Assembly: GCF_048771995.1 (NCBI RefSeq)
Contig: NC_133030.1
Span: 57,754,001-57,818,000 of the forward strand
Reading direction: 5' to 3'
Source: Taeniopygia guttata
Lineage: Eukaryota > Chordata > Aves > Passeriformes > Estrildidae
Length of the DNA: 64,000 bases
Shown here: positions 39,001 to 49,079 of the stretch, in pieces
How the letters are laid out: every line of letters starts with the position of its first letter
Numbering within the stretch: the first letter of the stretch is position 1
The notes under the pieces: model-generated
Database searches by the model: none
What the model was told of the DNA's origin: nothing
Seen by the model: the letters and a program-made list of their open reading frames with translations, nothing else
Translations under genes and position numbers: made by a program

Positions 39001-41396
39001 AAAAAATAAGAAAACTGAGTTTGTGCTAAAGCCCCATCTCAACTTCAGACAACTTTAGATCAGATCTAGGGAGTAGAAGTCCTAGAGACCTTATGCAGTC
39101 CTTTAAAGTAACTTGCTAGCCACAAAGGTTGACTCTAGAAAGTCACAGTTATCTTTCATCTGGCACCTTTACAGTTGTCAGGCAACATGGTAATGATATG
39201 TTTAAAAGAAACAATTAGTGGGGAAAATCTATGACACCCAATTTATGCTTTGCAGCAGAAAGGTGAGCCTTTTCATCTCAGCTCTCTGAGTTACACCAAC
39301 TTTCAACTTCTGGAGGCATCTTGGTGGCTTAACCACGTCTTGAGACCCTCAAATGAAGTCACAGGTGCCTTCCAGGAAAGGATCCTTGGCTAAATACAGG
39401 CTGCACTTTGGTGTAACAAATTGCTGGATGCACATGAACAAAGCACAGTTAACTTGTGACACACAGATCAGACTAAAGCTTTTCTTGACTCTTCCTGGTC
39501 TTAAATGTTTCACATTTTACTTTCAGCATACTAAAAATAAAAACAAGGCTACTAGGGTCTCCATCCAATGAAATAGGTCTAATATGGGAAGAAAAAGCAA
39601 CAGCCAGTGAATTCTGGAGTTTTGCAGTGACACTGTGTGCACAAATTAAAAATTACCAGACCAATTTGAGGATATAAACGGTCCTCATGCAAATTATGTC
39701 AGCTGCTGTGCCCACACACTGTGTCCGCAGCAGAACTCTTTGGGTGAGGGTGTTCACCATTCCCAAGCAAAGGCAGGGCTGAATAACCCAACTGCTGGAG
39801 AGCCGCTGCCCAAACTGAAAAACGAACACATGGCTTCTCACTGTACATGTGTGTAGGTCCAGAATAACTCCAGTAAGAGGCCCAGCTGTAACAACAAAGA
39901 GAAAGGACACCGGGTATTTATCAGGAAACTTTCACTATCTCAGTTCTGAGCAGCTATTCTATTTCCATCCAGCAGGTAAATAGCTACTGCAGCTTTGTCC
40001 ATCCTGGATTTTCAGGGCTTTCCACTGTCAGCAAGAACAGAAATCTGTGAAAGAAGCAGCCACTGACATTCAAGTAAGAAAGCATCTAAAAACCCAAATC
40101 CCTGGTTGGCATGAGCACTCCCAATGTAATCACTGTTAATTCCTGGGCCAGTGACAACAGTGGTTGAGTCTGATGAAGACTTGTGCAAGCAGAGCTGAAG
40201 CATCTGTTAAGCCTGTGATCTTATTCCACACAAAACTTTCTGGCTACTAGGAAGAAGTGGTTTCTATTACTTCTCTGAGCTTCCCACACAGCAACAACCC
40301 ACATCTTCATTACCTGCATCCAACCCCCCAGCGGTGCTGGTTCCCTGCTACCTCAAACATCAGCAGAGTACAGCTAATACTACTTGTTACTCCTTAGGTT
40401 TTTCTGGCCAGTCATCCAAAAATCTCTCCACAATCTTGTCAACTCGCTTTGCTGTTGCTGCCTAGGAAAATCTCTGCAAGCGCTCGCGTTTGGCCAGTTT
40501 TCCCCACGGCCATATGGTCCCAACGCCTCTCCCGCCTCTCCTCTGCTCACCATGAAAGCTTAACTTGTAATTCGGCAAAAACGAGAAGCCCGCATCCCCC
40601 TGTGCACGGCTGCTCTGTGGGTTTTTCCAAGAGCTGTAATGAGGAATGTTAAACAAACACCTTTAATTAAAGGAATGTTTGTTTAGTGTAATTAAATGCC
40701 TAAGGAACACCGCACTGTTGCAACCCCGGATAGTTTTGCAGTGCGTGCTGTACCTTGCGATACTCGAGTGAGAGGGAAATAATGCAAGCGACAACCTAGC
40801 AGTAAACACCCAAATATTAAGCAGCGTCCAAGCCATGCTACCCGTTTACCAACGCCTACGTGTCAAGAGGAACCAGCACTCCTGTATCAGCTGGAACAGG
40901 ACAAAAACTTGAGAAACTCAGTTACAAAAATCCTGAAAAATAGAGAGGAATAAAACCCCAGCCCCAAACTCACAGCGTTTCTAGTCCCATTTCCTGTACT
41001 CTCTTCAACTACCTTTCTATCCGAGCAGAAAAGAGGAGTCCTTTGAAGAACGAGATTTTCGACACCGCTCCCAGAGCGGCACAGGGCTTGTTTTTATGTG
41101 ACAAAAGTATTCCCCTTCCTTTCCAGCCGCCTCCACGGCGATCCAGCGCACTGCCAGCCCCGAGTGAAACCCAAGTCTCCCGCCTGGCAGGGTGGAGCAT
41201 TCCCTCCGGGCTGCAGCTCCGCTCCGCTTTTCGCCGAACTGCCGCAACTCACTCGAAGTTTTGGGGCGTTTATTTTGTGAAGACAAAAGGAAGAGAAGCA
41301 GCGGGACCCACGGCGGGGGCCGGGGCTGGGCGCGATAGCGGCACTCGAGATGTTTACCCCGACTTCGAGCCCCGGAGCCACGCGGGCGGCGCGGTG

Positions 41397-41420
41397 CCCT
41401 TCCCTTCCCTTCCCTTCCCC
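41397..41420. repeat. (CCCTT)n tract, minus-strand G-quadruplex candidate
   Basis: Four CCCTT units are followed by CCCC. The minus strand therefore carries five G runs separated by AA. It lies inside the predicted ZBTB1 intron, just downstream of the first exon. Confidence 0.7.
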
Positions 41421-41532
41421 GCCTCTCGCCCCTGCACCTCCCTAGGCCGCTTCTCGCCCTCCAGCGCGGCATCCCCCCCGGACCCCCGCCCCGCAGGTGG
41501 AGCGCGCCCGCCGCGACCCCCGGAGAGCAGGA

Positions 41533-41551
41533 GGGAGGGCAGGAGGGAGGG
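41533..41551 (+). other. G-quadruplex candidate in ZBTB1 island
   Basis: Four GGG runs occur within 19 bases (GGG, A, GGG, CAGGA, GGG, A, GGG). This fits the standard intramolecular quadruplex pattern on the plus strand. Confidence 0.6.
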
Positions 41552-42599
41552 AAGGAGCGACCCGGAGCCGGAGCCGCCGCCGCGGCGCCGCCGCTCAGCC
41601 CCCGCGCAGTCCCCGCGGCGCCGCTCCGCTCCGCGCCGTGCCCTGCCCGGCCGCCGGGCGCAAGGTCACCGCTCCGGCCGCCGGCCAGGGACCGGCCGCG
41701 GCTGGAAAGCCCCTACCTGGCAGCGCCGCCGCCACTATGGCGGGCCGCGCCGGGCCACGCCGCCGTTCGGCACTTCCCACCTCCCGCCGCCGGCGGAGCT
41801 GCGGCCGCCTCCCGCCTCCTCCTTCCCGGGTCCCGGCGGCGGCCCCCGGGCCCCGCTTACCGCGGCTCGGGGAGAGGCGGCGGCCGCCGACGGGGAGCTG
41901 TGTCCGCGCCGCTGCTGCTGCTGCCGCCGCGGCTGCAACAAAGGACTTCCGCCCCGCCGCGCTGCCGTTGCCGCAGCGCCGGCTCCGCCGCGACCGCACG
42001 GAGCCGGACCCCTCCCCTCGGCGGCCGCGGCTCCCGGCGACGCCGCTGCCAGCGCTGCTGCGCCGCCGCCAATGCCGGGGCCCGGCGGGCGGCTCCCTGC
42101 CGCGCTCCGCTCTCTTCCCATGCCGCCGGGGACGCGGCGCGGCGCGGGCTGGCGCTGCCGGAGCCCCTCAGCGCGGCTCCTCCCCGTCCTCCGGCGGAGC
42201 CCCCCGGACCCGCGGCGGGGCAGCGTTCAGCTTATCCCACCGACCGGCGGGCGCCCACCGGGACCCCTCGGCCAGGCCGGCCCGCCTCGCTGCTCTCCCG
42301 GCCCCCGCAGTCCGCCCCTTCCCCGCGCACCCGGGCTCGCCGCAGGGAACGGGGAGTCTCCGCTTTGTCCCCGATGCAGCCGTGGCCGGCGCCAGCGGGG
42401 AGGCTCCGGTCACCCGTGTGGGTGTACCCGCAGCCCCACGGCCCCCGCGTGGGACAGTTCAACTGCGAGAAAACCACTGCAAGCTGCGTGAGGAAGTATT
42501 TCCTTCTCGCTGCAATTTCACACGTTAATACCTCCGCCCTCCCTCCTGGAGCTTCACGGTGATGCAGGAGCACAGGGCCGGCAGCCACCGCCACGCTCC

Positions 42600-44750
42600 G
42601 TCACAGATCCCGAGAACAGCGCTTTTTTTCATCCTTCCAGGAGCTGTTCCAGGCCCTCGTCCCACCAGTGGCTGGACCTCTCCTGTCTGACAACATCCAG
42701 CTTCTCCGGAACTATCCCATGTGAGTAAGTGGGATTTCCGGCCCCCCTGCTCTCTGCCGCAGATCTGAGAGAAAACATAAGCCAGGTCAGGCTTTCCTCC
42801 AGGTCTTGCCACTTGACTTTTCCGCCCCTAGAGTGACATTTGTTCTTCAGCACAAGCATTGTAAGTGTTTAATCCGCACAACTCCACCATTCAGTTTCTG
42901 GAGATACCATTGTTTTTATGTTGCTGCAACTGAGATCCTTCTAAGTACCTGACAAGCCAAAGTGGCAAACTTAATCATAGCAAAATAAGAGATTTTATTA
43001 CAAAATTGAAAATGGCAAAATTAACCAAAAAAAAAAAAAAAAGGCAACAAAATAAAATGTCACAATGTTAAAATGTACCAGCATCCATCCCTGCTTCAGT
43101 GACCCTGAAGGTTTTCTGGAGGCATCTCTCTTCTGTGTAAGCAAACAGGACAAACCCAACAATATAATCCTAGTTTCCAAATGGAGGATCAGCCCTTCCT
43201 TCTGGGTCTGTCTGGGGATTTTCTAACCACTACAGAATAAAAGCGGAGCTTGAAAAATGTCTTTCAGAATGTGTCTAAAAAATCCCCGTTTCCCCTCTCA
43301 CTCTGCTTGAGCCTTGTCTCAGGGGTACATAGCAGTGCCAAGGGAAAAAAATCTCTTGGCTGTAAGACAGCAGCTCCCACAGAAGATGGAGGGACCCCCA
43401 CATTACAGCTACTTTGTAGGTTTTCCTGTTTTATAGGAAGTTAAATAAACGGCCTCCATAAGAGTCATGGTTTTCAAATCACACTGAAAAGTTGCTTTTC
43501 TTATGGTTCAAGAGTCTTTTTCTCCCCACCCCTTTACACACCTCAAGGCAGCACAAGCCAAGAGCACACATGAGGGGCTTGTGGAGCTCCTGCCACCTCC
43601 AGTGGGGCACGAGGCTGTCCCCCTTTCTCACCACCCCCATTTTCTTACTGCCCTTCCACCACACTTACCTTTCCTATTTACTATTTTTTAAAAATTATTA
43701 TTTTCTGAGAGGAGGAGGGAGCAGAAACACCCATGGAGAGGGCTGTGATTATGTCCTGATATTTTTTCTGACCCACCAGCATAGGCTGTGTCACTTTGTA
43801 TTGGCTGTGAGTGATATCATTGCCTGTGTTTTACAGCAAAACACCAAATTTCATTCCTCACCACTGCTTCCATCAGTTTGGCTCTGGTTTCTCTGAAGCT
43901 CTTCAAAGTCCTCTTTGGACCAGAGTCAACCTAAATAACATGTAAATAATTAATCATTTCAATAAATAACATGCCACCTGCAAATAGCGACTCGCTCTGT
44001 ACGCAGGTTAATAAATATGTTAAATAACCCAAAACAGAGTACAAAACCTTGAGCCACCTACTGCCATCCTCTTTTGGGGAAGAAAAGTGGCCACTAATAT
44101 TTATAGGAACAGCAGGATTATAGCTCCATGATCTCTCAATTCTGCTGCTGCGCAAACACAGGAGGGAAAGATGGTCCCCGAGTCCTGTGAGCTTTATATT
44201 TAAAATTGAAGAAACAAAACATAAGGCAATGGAAAAGATAAAGTTGCGTTGGTCAGTGGGATAAGCAGCAAACACATGGATAAAAATTCTTTGGAGCCTA
44301 CGGTCTGTCATCTCTCAGCCCATCTTCATCACCCACCCAGGCTCAGGCTGCCTGGAAACAGCCCCCTAAACTGGTGCATTCTGGTGGCCAGGGGCATTAT
44401 TTGCCTTAAATATTCAAGAATTGCAGCTATGGGGATGCAAAAAGAAAATGGACTACAAACTATCAAATGCTGAGAGGGAACCAAGAGGAATGATCCCAGG
44501 CACTGAGGATCTTCTGCAGAGGCCCTGAGTCAGCAGAGATGCCATGGAGGAGGTGGGTATGACAGATCTTGGAAACTGCACCAAAATCATGACAAAAGCA
44601 CACAAATAGTGATTTTCACTGCCTTTTCCAGCTGGAAAAACAACCTGTGAACATCAAATTAACCTGGTGGCAGCAGGACGCTGTATGGACTGGACGTTTG
44701 AACAGGTTCAGAACGCAATCTGGTAACACTGATCGGAAAGACACCTCAGA
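42600..44750. other. Spacer between ZBTB1 and ZBTB25 CpG islands
   Basis: No gene is supported. There is a poly-A tract near 43027 and ordinary sequence. A possible plus-strand donor (CCAT then GTGAGT) at 42720-42725 could belong to a ZBTB25 first exon if that gene starts in the left island. Confidence 0.4.
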
Positions 44751-45107
44751 GGTGGTACTGAGTGCCAGAGCGGAGGGGTCGGGCTCGCCGGGGGAGAAGC
44801 CCATCCCTGCCCATCCCTGCCCACCCCTGCCCATCCGTGCCCGGGAGGGGCAGCTGGCGGCCAGGCAATCGCGGCCAAGGGTGGGAGTGCCGCCTGTGCC
44901 TCCTCCTCTGCCTGGCACCTCACCCGGCACAGCTGCTCCCGCCTAAAATAACCCCTGGTTTAACATCAGCGAGCGACTGCGGGGGGCCTGGCAGAGAAAT
45001 GGTTCGTCCGCAGGACTCGGGGTGGTTAAAGCAGCACAGAGGGGCTGCCGACATTGGTGAGGAAGCCAGATCCTATCTTCTCACCCATTCCCGGCCAGAC
45101 CGGGGAA

Positions 45108-45137
45108 GCTTTTTTTTTTTTTTTTTTTTTTTTGCTG

Positions 45138-45170
<33 letters not shown>

Positions 45171-45172
45171 AC
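45108..45172. repeat. Poly-T followed by (AAAAC)n simple repeat
   Basis: A run of about 24 T is followed, after a few bases, by repeated AAAAC units. It sits in the middle of the GC-rich island. The T run next to an A-rich stretch could fold back on itself. Confidence 0.9.
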
Positions 45173-45540
45173 CCCAAAGCAAACCAGCGATTAAGAAGCC
45201 GAGCCCCCCCAGCCCAGGCTGATGCCTTTGACAACGCACGGCAAAAAAACCACAAAAAACCCCACGCTCCTTCCCTCCCTCGCACAGGAGCCGAAGGCGA
45301 GCAGCGCGGGCAGCACCGCCCGCAGCCGCGCAGGGGCCGCGCCCACCGCAGCGCCGGGCCGCGCCGGCGTTTCCCGGGAGAAGCCCATCCCTGCCCATCC
45401 CATCCCGGCCCTGCCCGGCCCGGCAGGAAGCGCGGGGGGGCAGCGCCCACCCCATCCGCCGGGCGGCAGCGGGGGCGGGCGGTGCGGCGCTTCCGCGGGT
45501 GAGCGGCTGCGCGGGCGCGGGGGAGCCGCGGGGCCGGGCC

Positions 45541-45588
45541 GGGAGCGGGGGAGGGAACGGAGGGAAGGGAAGAGAAGGGAGGGGAGGG
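45541..45588 (+). other. Purine-only G-rich tract in ZBTB25 island
   Basis: Apart from two C bases the stretch is all purine, with at least seven GGG or longer runs. It is a candidate for G-quadruplex or triplex structure just after the predicted first-exon donor. Confidence 0.6.
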
Positions 45589-46179
45589 CGCTGGTCCCGC
45601 GCTCGCCGCCTCCCGATGCGCGTCGTGTCTCTCCCACCCCCACCCCGCAATAATTTTCTGCGGAAACAATAGCAAATATCAGCGTTTATTTGCGCAGGGG
45701 CCGCTGGCGGGGCGGGGCGAGGCGAGGGCGGCTCAGCCCGCACAATGGGGGCTTTGTTGGACGCACAGGGCTCCTCTGTGCCGGCGCCGCCGGGCTCTGC
45801 CCCGCTCCCCCGCGCTCCCGCCGCGGCTCCCGGGCAGCAGAAAGCACCGTCAGCTCAGAGGGGAAACGCGAGCCGGGTTTAAAGTTAGTGCTGACACCCC
45901 GCCGAGCGTAGTTAATCAGCGGGAGAAGCGTCTCTGAGCGTAGCTAGCAGGTGGGAAAGTCCTCGAGAGGTCTTGAGATCATCGGTGGTGGGTTTGAGCA
46001 CCAGCGGTGGTATCAGGAGAAGCTGTTAAATAGGGGTGCAGGGGCTATCTGGAGGAGGGAGGAGGCTCCATGCCAGGCGTCCATGTCGTTTCGGTGGTGA
46101 GAAGTCAACATTAAGCCTTTGGGAGCCCTCTGATTTCCTAATGAGATGAACATCTTGTTCCCTTGCTCCCAGGCACACC

Positions 46180-46352
46180 ATGGATACCACCGGCCACAGC
46201 GTCCTCCTCCTCCAGCAGCTGAACATGCAACGGGAGTTTGGCTTTCTGTGTGACTGCACAGTTGCCATTGGAGATGTTTACTTCAAAGCCCACAGAGCGG
46301 TGCTCGCTGCTTTTTCAAACTATTTTAAGATGATATTTATTCATCAGACGAG
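46180..46352 (+). CDS. ZBTB25: ZBTB25, first coding exon (N-terminal half of BTB domain)
   Basis: The exon opens after a strong acceptor (CCCTTGCTCCCAG, AG at 46171-46172), with seven untranslated bases before the ATG. It encodes residues 1-57 plus two bases of codon 58. The start is [20 protein letters not shown], then [28 protein letters not shown] in two parts, a typical BTB/POZ beginning. It ends at ACGAG then GTAAGA (GT at 46353-46354). Joining to the acceptor at 47477-47478 keeps the frame and completes the BTB fold, which supports the split. The pairing is inferred from frame and family length. Confidence 0.94.
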
Positions 46353-47478
46353 GTAAGAACGCACAGCTCTCCTCTTATCCTTTTACCACTCCCAGCATTC
46401 TGCTTTTTCTTCCTTCTAAAGGTATAAAAGTCTGAAATTGTGTACAAATGGGGATGTTAGGTGGCCTGAGATTATTTTCCTAACCCAGCACAGGCCTTGA
46501 CTCTCTAAACAATCCCAGTCCAGAAAGCACCGCCCTTTAAAACCATTTTCTTAGTCAGCATATGGCAACATCAGACCCTGCATTTTGGAGATGAGGCATT
46601 TCTGTGACCGGATAAATAAATCATGTAAGTACCATCATCTTCCTGCAGTGAGAGCCCTGCAGATTTAGAATCCAGGGATATCCTGGTACCTCCTGCCCAT
46701 GTGCAATATGTCCAGTACTTTGCCTTAGGTTGTTGTCAAGCTTGCTGGGTGAGACTGTCATTTTTGGCAGTATCCACAGGCTTGAAACAATTGCGAAGCT
46801 GTGGCCTTATCACAGTTCTGTGCTTCAGATTCTTGGAGATAAGGGCTGAGACTGAGATCATCAATTGATTTCAAGCTGTTGTTCACATGCTTCACCTGGC
46901 CAGGTCAGGAGTGGTTCTGCAGGTATAACAAGAGCAGTGTCATGGTCTGGCCTCTGACCTGGGGCTGGCTGCTTGTGATAGATCAAACATTCTTCATTCC
47001 CCTTCCTTTCTGAGGGTCGTGGCTTCCAGCACCTCTGCAAGATAATCTTTAGGATCAGCTGCATCGCCCCTTGGCTGGAAGTGAGATGAGTTAACTGCCC
47101 TTCCCTGTGGATGTTGTTTGCTGACACTTAAGTTCAATACTCATAAAGATTACACAGATAAATGGAGTGGCACACACTAGTGATGCACAGCCTGCATAGC
47201 ATCACTGCGGTGCCGTGTGCTGCAGCTGGCTCTGCATGGGAGGGATGGGGTGGCCAGGGCTGGTCACTCGCACCAGCCTCAGCTGCAGCTGTGCACGTGG
47301 TCTTCAGAATCACAGGGATAAACGCAGACTTAGGCACTTGGCTTTGCCTGCAAAGCTTCTGCACTTCTGCAGGGCTTGGCAGGGAGTGCTGCTTGTAAAA
47401 GTGCTCTTACAGCAAATGGGCAGGTAATGGATCAGGATTTGGAACCCTGTATGTACTTAATCATCTGTTTTGTTTCAG
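46353..47478 (+). other. ZBTB25: ZBTB25 intron within the BTB domain
   Basis: This 1,126-base intron has GTAAGA at its start and TTTTGTTTCAG at its end (phase 2). No gene or clear repeat was seen inside it. Confidence 0.9.
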
Positions 47479-48616
47479 CGAGTGCATAAAAATTCAGCCT
47501 ACAGACATCCAGCCTGACATATTTAGTTACTTGTTACATATAATGTACACTGGGAAAGGGCCAAAGCAGACTGTCAGCCAGAGCCGGCTGGAGGAGGGCA
47601 TCCGCTTTCTGCACGCAGACCACCTCTCCCACATCGCCATCGAGATGAACCAGGCCTTCTCCCCAGAGCCGGTCCAGTCCTCCAACTTGTATGGGATCCA
47701 GATCTCCACGGCGCACAAGCTGGCAAAGGAGCGCCTGGGAGCGAAGGAGAGCCTGCCCAAGGCGGGCGGCCGGTCTGCGGCCCAGGGCGATCACCCCCAG
47801 CTGCAGCTGTCCCTGGCCATCGGCCTGGACGACGGCCCCCTGGACCAGCAGGTCGCTCGCCCCTCGGCCCAGCCCGCGGCTCTGGCCAAGCCAGCCGAGG
47901 AGCGCCCGAAGCTCTCGGTTTCCATAAAGCAGGAGAGGTGCGACTCGGAGCCCGTGGTGTCCCAGAGCTGCACCCCTCCTTCTCCAGAGGTAGCGAGCCC
48001 CATCCTTGCCAAGGGCAGCCTCAAGGTGCACTTGTGCCACTACTGCGGGGAGCGCTTCGACTCGCGGGAGGGGCTGCGGCAGCACCTGCACACCCACGTC
48101 TCGGGCTCGCTGCCCTTCGGCGTCCCGGCCTCCATCCTGGAGAGCGGCGACCTGGGCGAGGTGCAGCCCCTGGCTGAGGACAGGGAGCCTGGGGACGGCC
48201 ATCGCCTCGGGGCCTTCCTTCTCAAGGAGGATGAACATCAGCTGGAGCATCCGAGCTGCAGCGACCTGGAGCCTCTGCAGATCGGGCAGCTCTCCCTCAT
48301 CTCCAAGGACCACGAACCGGTGGAGTTGAACTGTAACTTTTCTTTCTCGAGAAAAAGAAAGATCAGCTGCAGCGTCTGCGGCCGCACGTTTTTCCGGAAG
48401 AGCCAGCTGCTGGAGCACATGTACACGCACAGAGGGAAGCAGCACAAGTACAGCCGCTGCCAGCGGCTGGAGAGCCCCAGCACCCCCAGGTTTCACCCTT
48501 ACTGTGACAGCGAGAGTGTGGCTAAGAGCTCCAGCTTGTCCCAGGACCACTTAGATGAATGTATACTGGAGCCAGATCTCATCCAAGAAAGCGTCGATAC
48601 GATCCTGGTAGAGTAA
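47479..48616 (+). CDS. ZBTB25: ZBTB25, second coding exon (rest of BTB domain and zinc fingers)
   Basis: With the first coding exon this gives a 436-residue protein, almost exactly the human length. ZBTB25 (also called KUP) is a nuclear DNA-binding protein, probably a repressor. This exon completes the BTB domain (to about residue 115). A variable, Gln/Pro/Ala-rich linker follows, with IKQE (about 207-210) fitting the SUMO consensus. Two separated C2H2 fingers follow: [21 protein letters not shown] (in two parts, about 244-264) and [21 protein letters not shown] (in two parts, about 355-375). The acidic end is SVDTILVE. The wide gap between only two fingers is typical of this family member. 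Codons are strongly GC-rich at third positions, unlike the more AT-rich ZBTB1. Divergent from ZBTB1, convergent with AKAP5. Confidence 0.95.
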
Positions 48617-49075
48617 TTTTCCCCCTTCAGATGCTGAAACTGGATGCTTTGGTATTCTCCCCCTAGGGAGTGGCCGCTCTGTGCAGCTGAATTTCTTGAG
48701 CCACCGTTCCCCTCACTCCTGAGATAACTGAAGGACTGTGTACTTTGACTTGTGTACTTGGTTTTTTTACTTCTCTAACTTTTAAACTCGAGTTAATGCC
48801 CATCTAAGTCATTCTTGGAAGCCTCTGTGTAACTCAGTTATGTTTTTCCTGAATGTGAGCTTATTCCTACTCTGCTTTACTGGAGTAAAGGCTGTATTGC
48901 TGGGTGTGAGGTTTAAACATTGTCTAGTAACTCTGTGTGGTGCCTAGGACTGTTTGTATCCCATAGAATTGCTCTTCTGAAACCAGATGGATGGAAGTGT
49001 AGAGGGAAATACTTATTGTGTTTCCCAAACAGTTTGTTTATAATGAAAATAAATATCTCAAGGAGATGAATCCTG
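48617..49075 (+). other. ZBTB25: ZBTB25 3' UTR
   Basis: A canonical AATAAA at 49048-49053 lies about 430 bases after the stop. A UTR of about 450-460 bases is predicted. Longer forms cannot be excluded. Confidence 0.6.
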
Positions 49076-49079
49076 AAGT

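Larger units (their letters stand above)
32530..41716 (-). other. ZBTB1: ZBTB1 intron 1 (predicted)
   Basis: The interval runs from a CpG-island donor, CCAG then GTAGGG (intron start 41716), to the strong acceptor at 32530. An alternative donor, GCG then GTAAGC, would start the intron at 41860. The intron holds no other supportable gene. It contains a CR1 copy at 35.8-36.0 kb and ordinary AT-rich sequence. A noncoding first exon followed by one coding exon is the known ZBTB1 layout. Confidence 0.6.
41050..42560. promoter_or_regulatory. ZBTB1: Large CpG island, ZBTB1 promoter and first exon
   Basis: About 1.5 kb of very high G+C with dense CpG. It holds two good minus-strand donors (intron starts 41716 and 41860) and no TATA box. 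An ATGGCGG element at 41737-41743 matches the YY1 core common in TATA-less promoters. In mammals ZBTB1 and ZBTB25 are divergent, so this island may also drive ZBTB25. Long open frames across it follow from base composition and are not taken as genes. Confidence 0.75.
44760..45950 (+). promoter_or_regulatory. ZBTB25: CpG island, probable ZBTB25 promoter and noncoding first exon
   Basis: A second CpG island ends about 230 bases before the ZBTB25 coding exon. It carries a strong plus-strand donor, CCGCGG then GTGAGC, with GT at 45499-45500. A second possible donor, CAG then GTGGGA, has GT at 45951-45952. Either would splice to the acceptor at 46171-46172. An A-rich/(AAAAC)n stretch interrupts the island near 45108-45170. 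Confidence 0.6.

Noticed and set aside
41043-42562. Long Arg/Pro/Ala-rich frames in the ZBTB1 CpG island (up to 482 codons)
   Set aside because: Such frames are expected in high-G+C DNA with few stop codons. No domain, and they overlap each other in several frames.
44762-45743. Frames of 200-246 codons in the ZBTB25 CpG island
   Set aside because: They pass through poly-T/(AAAAC)n and GC-rich tracts and have low-complexity products with no domain.
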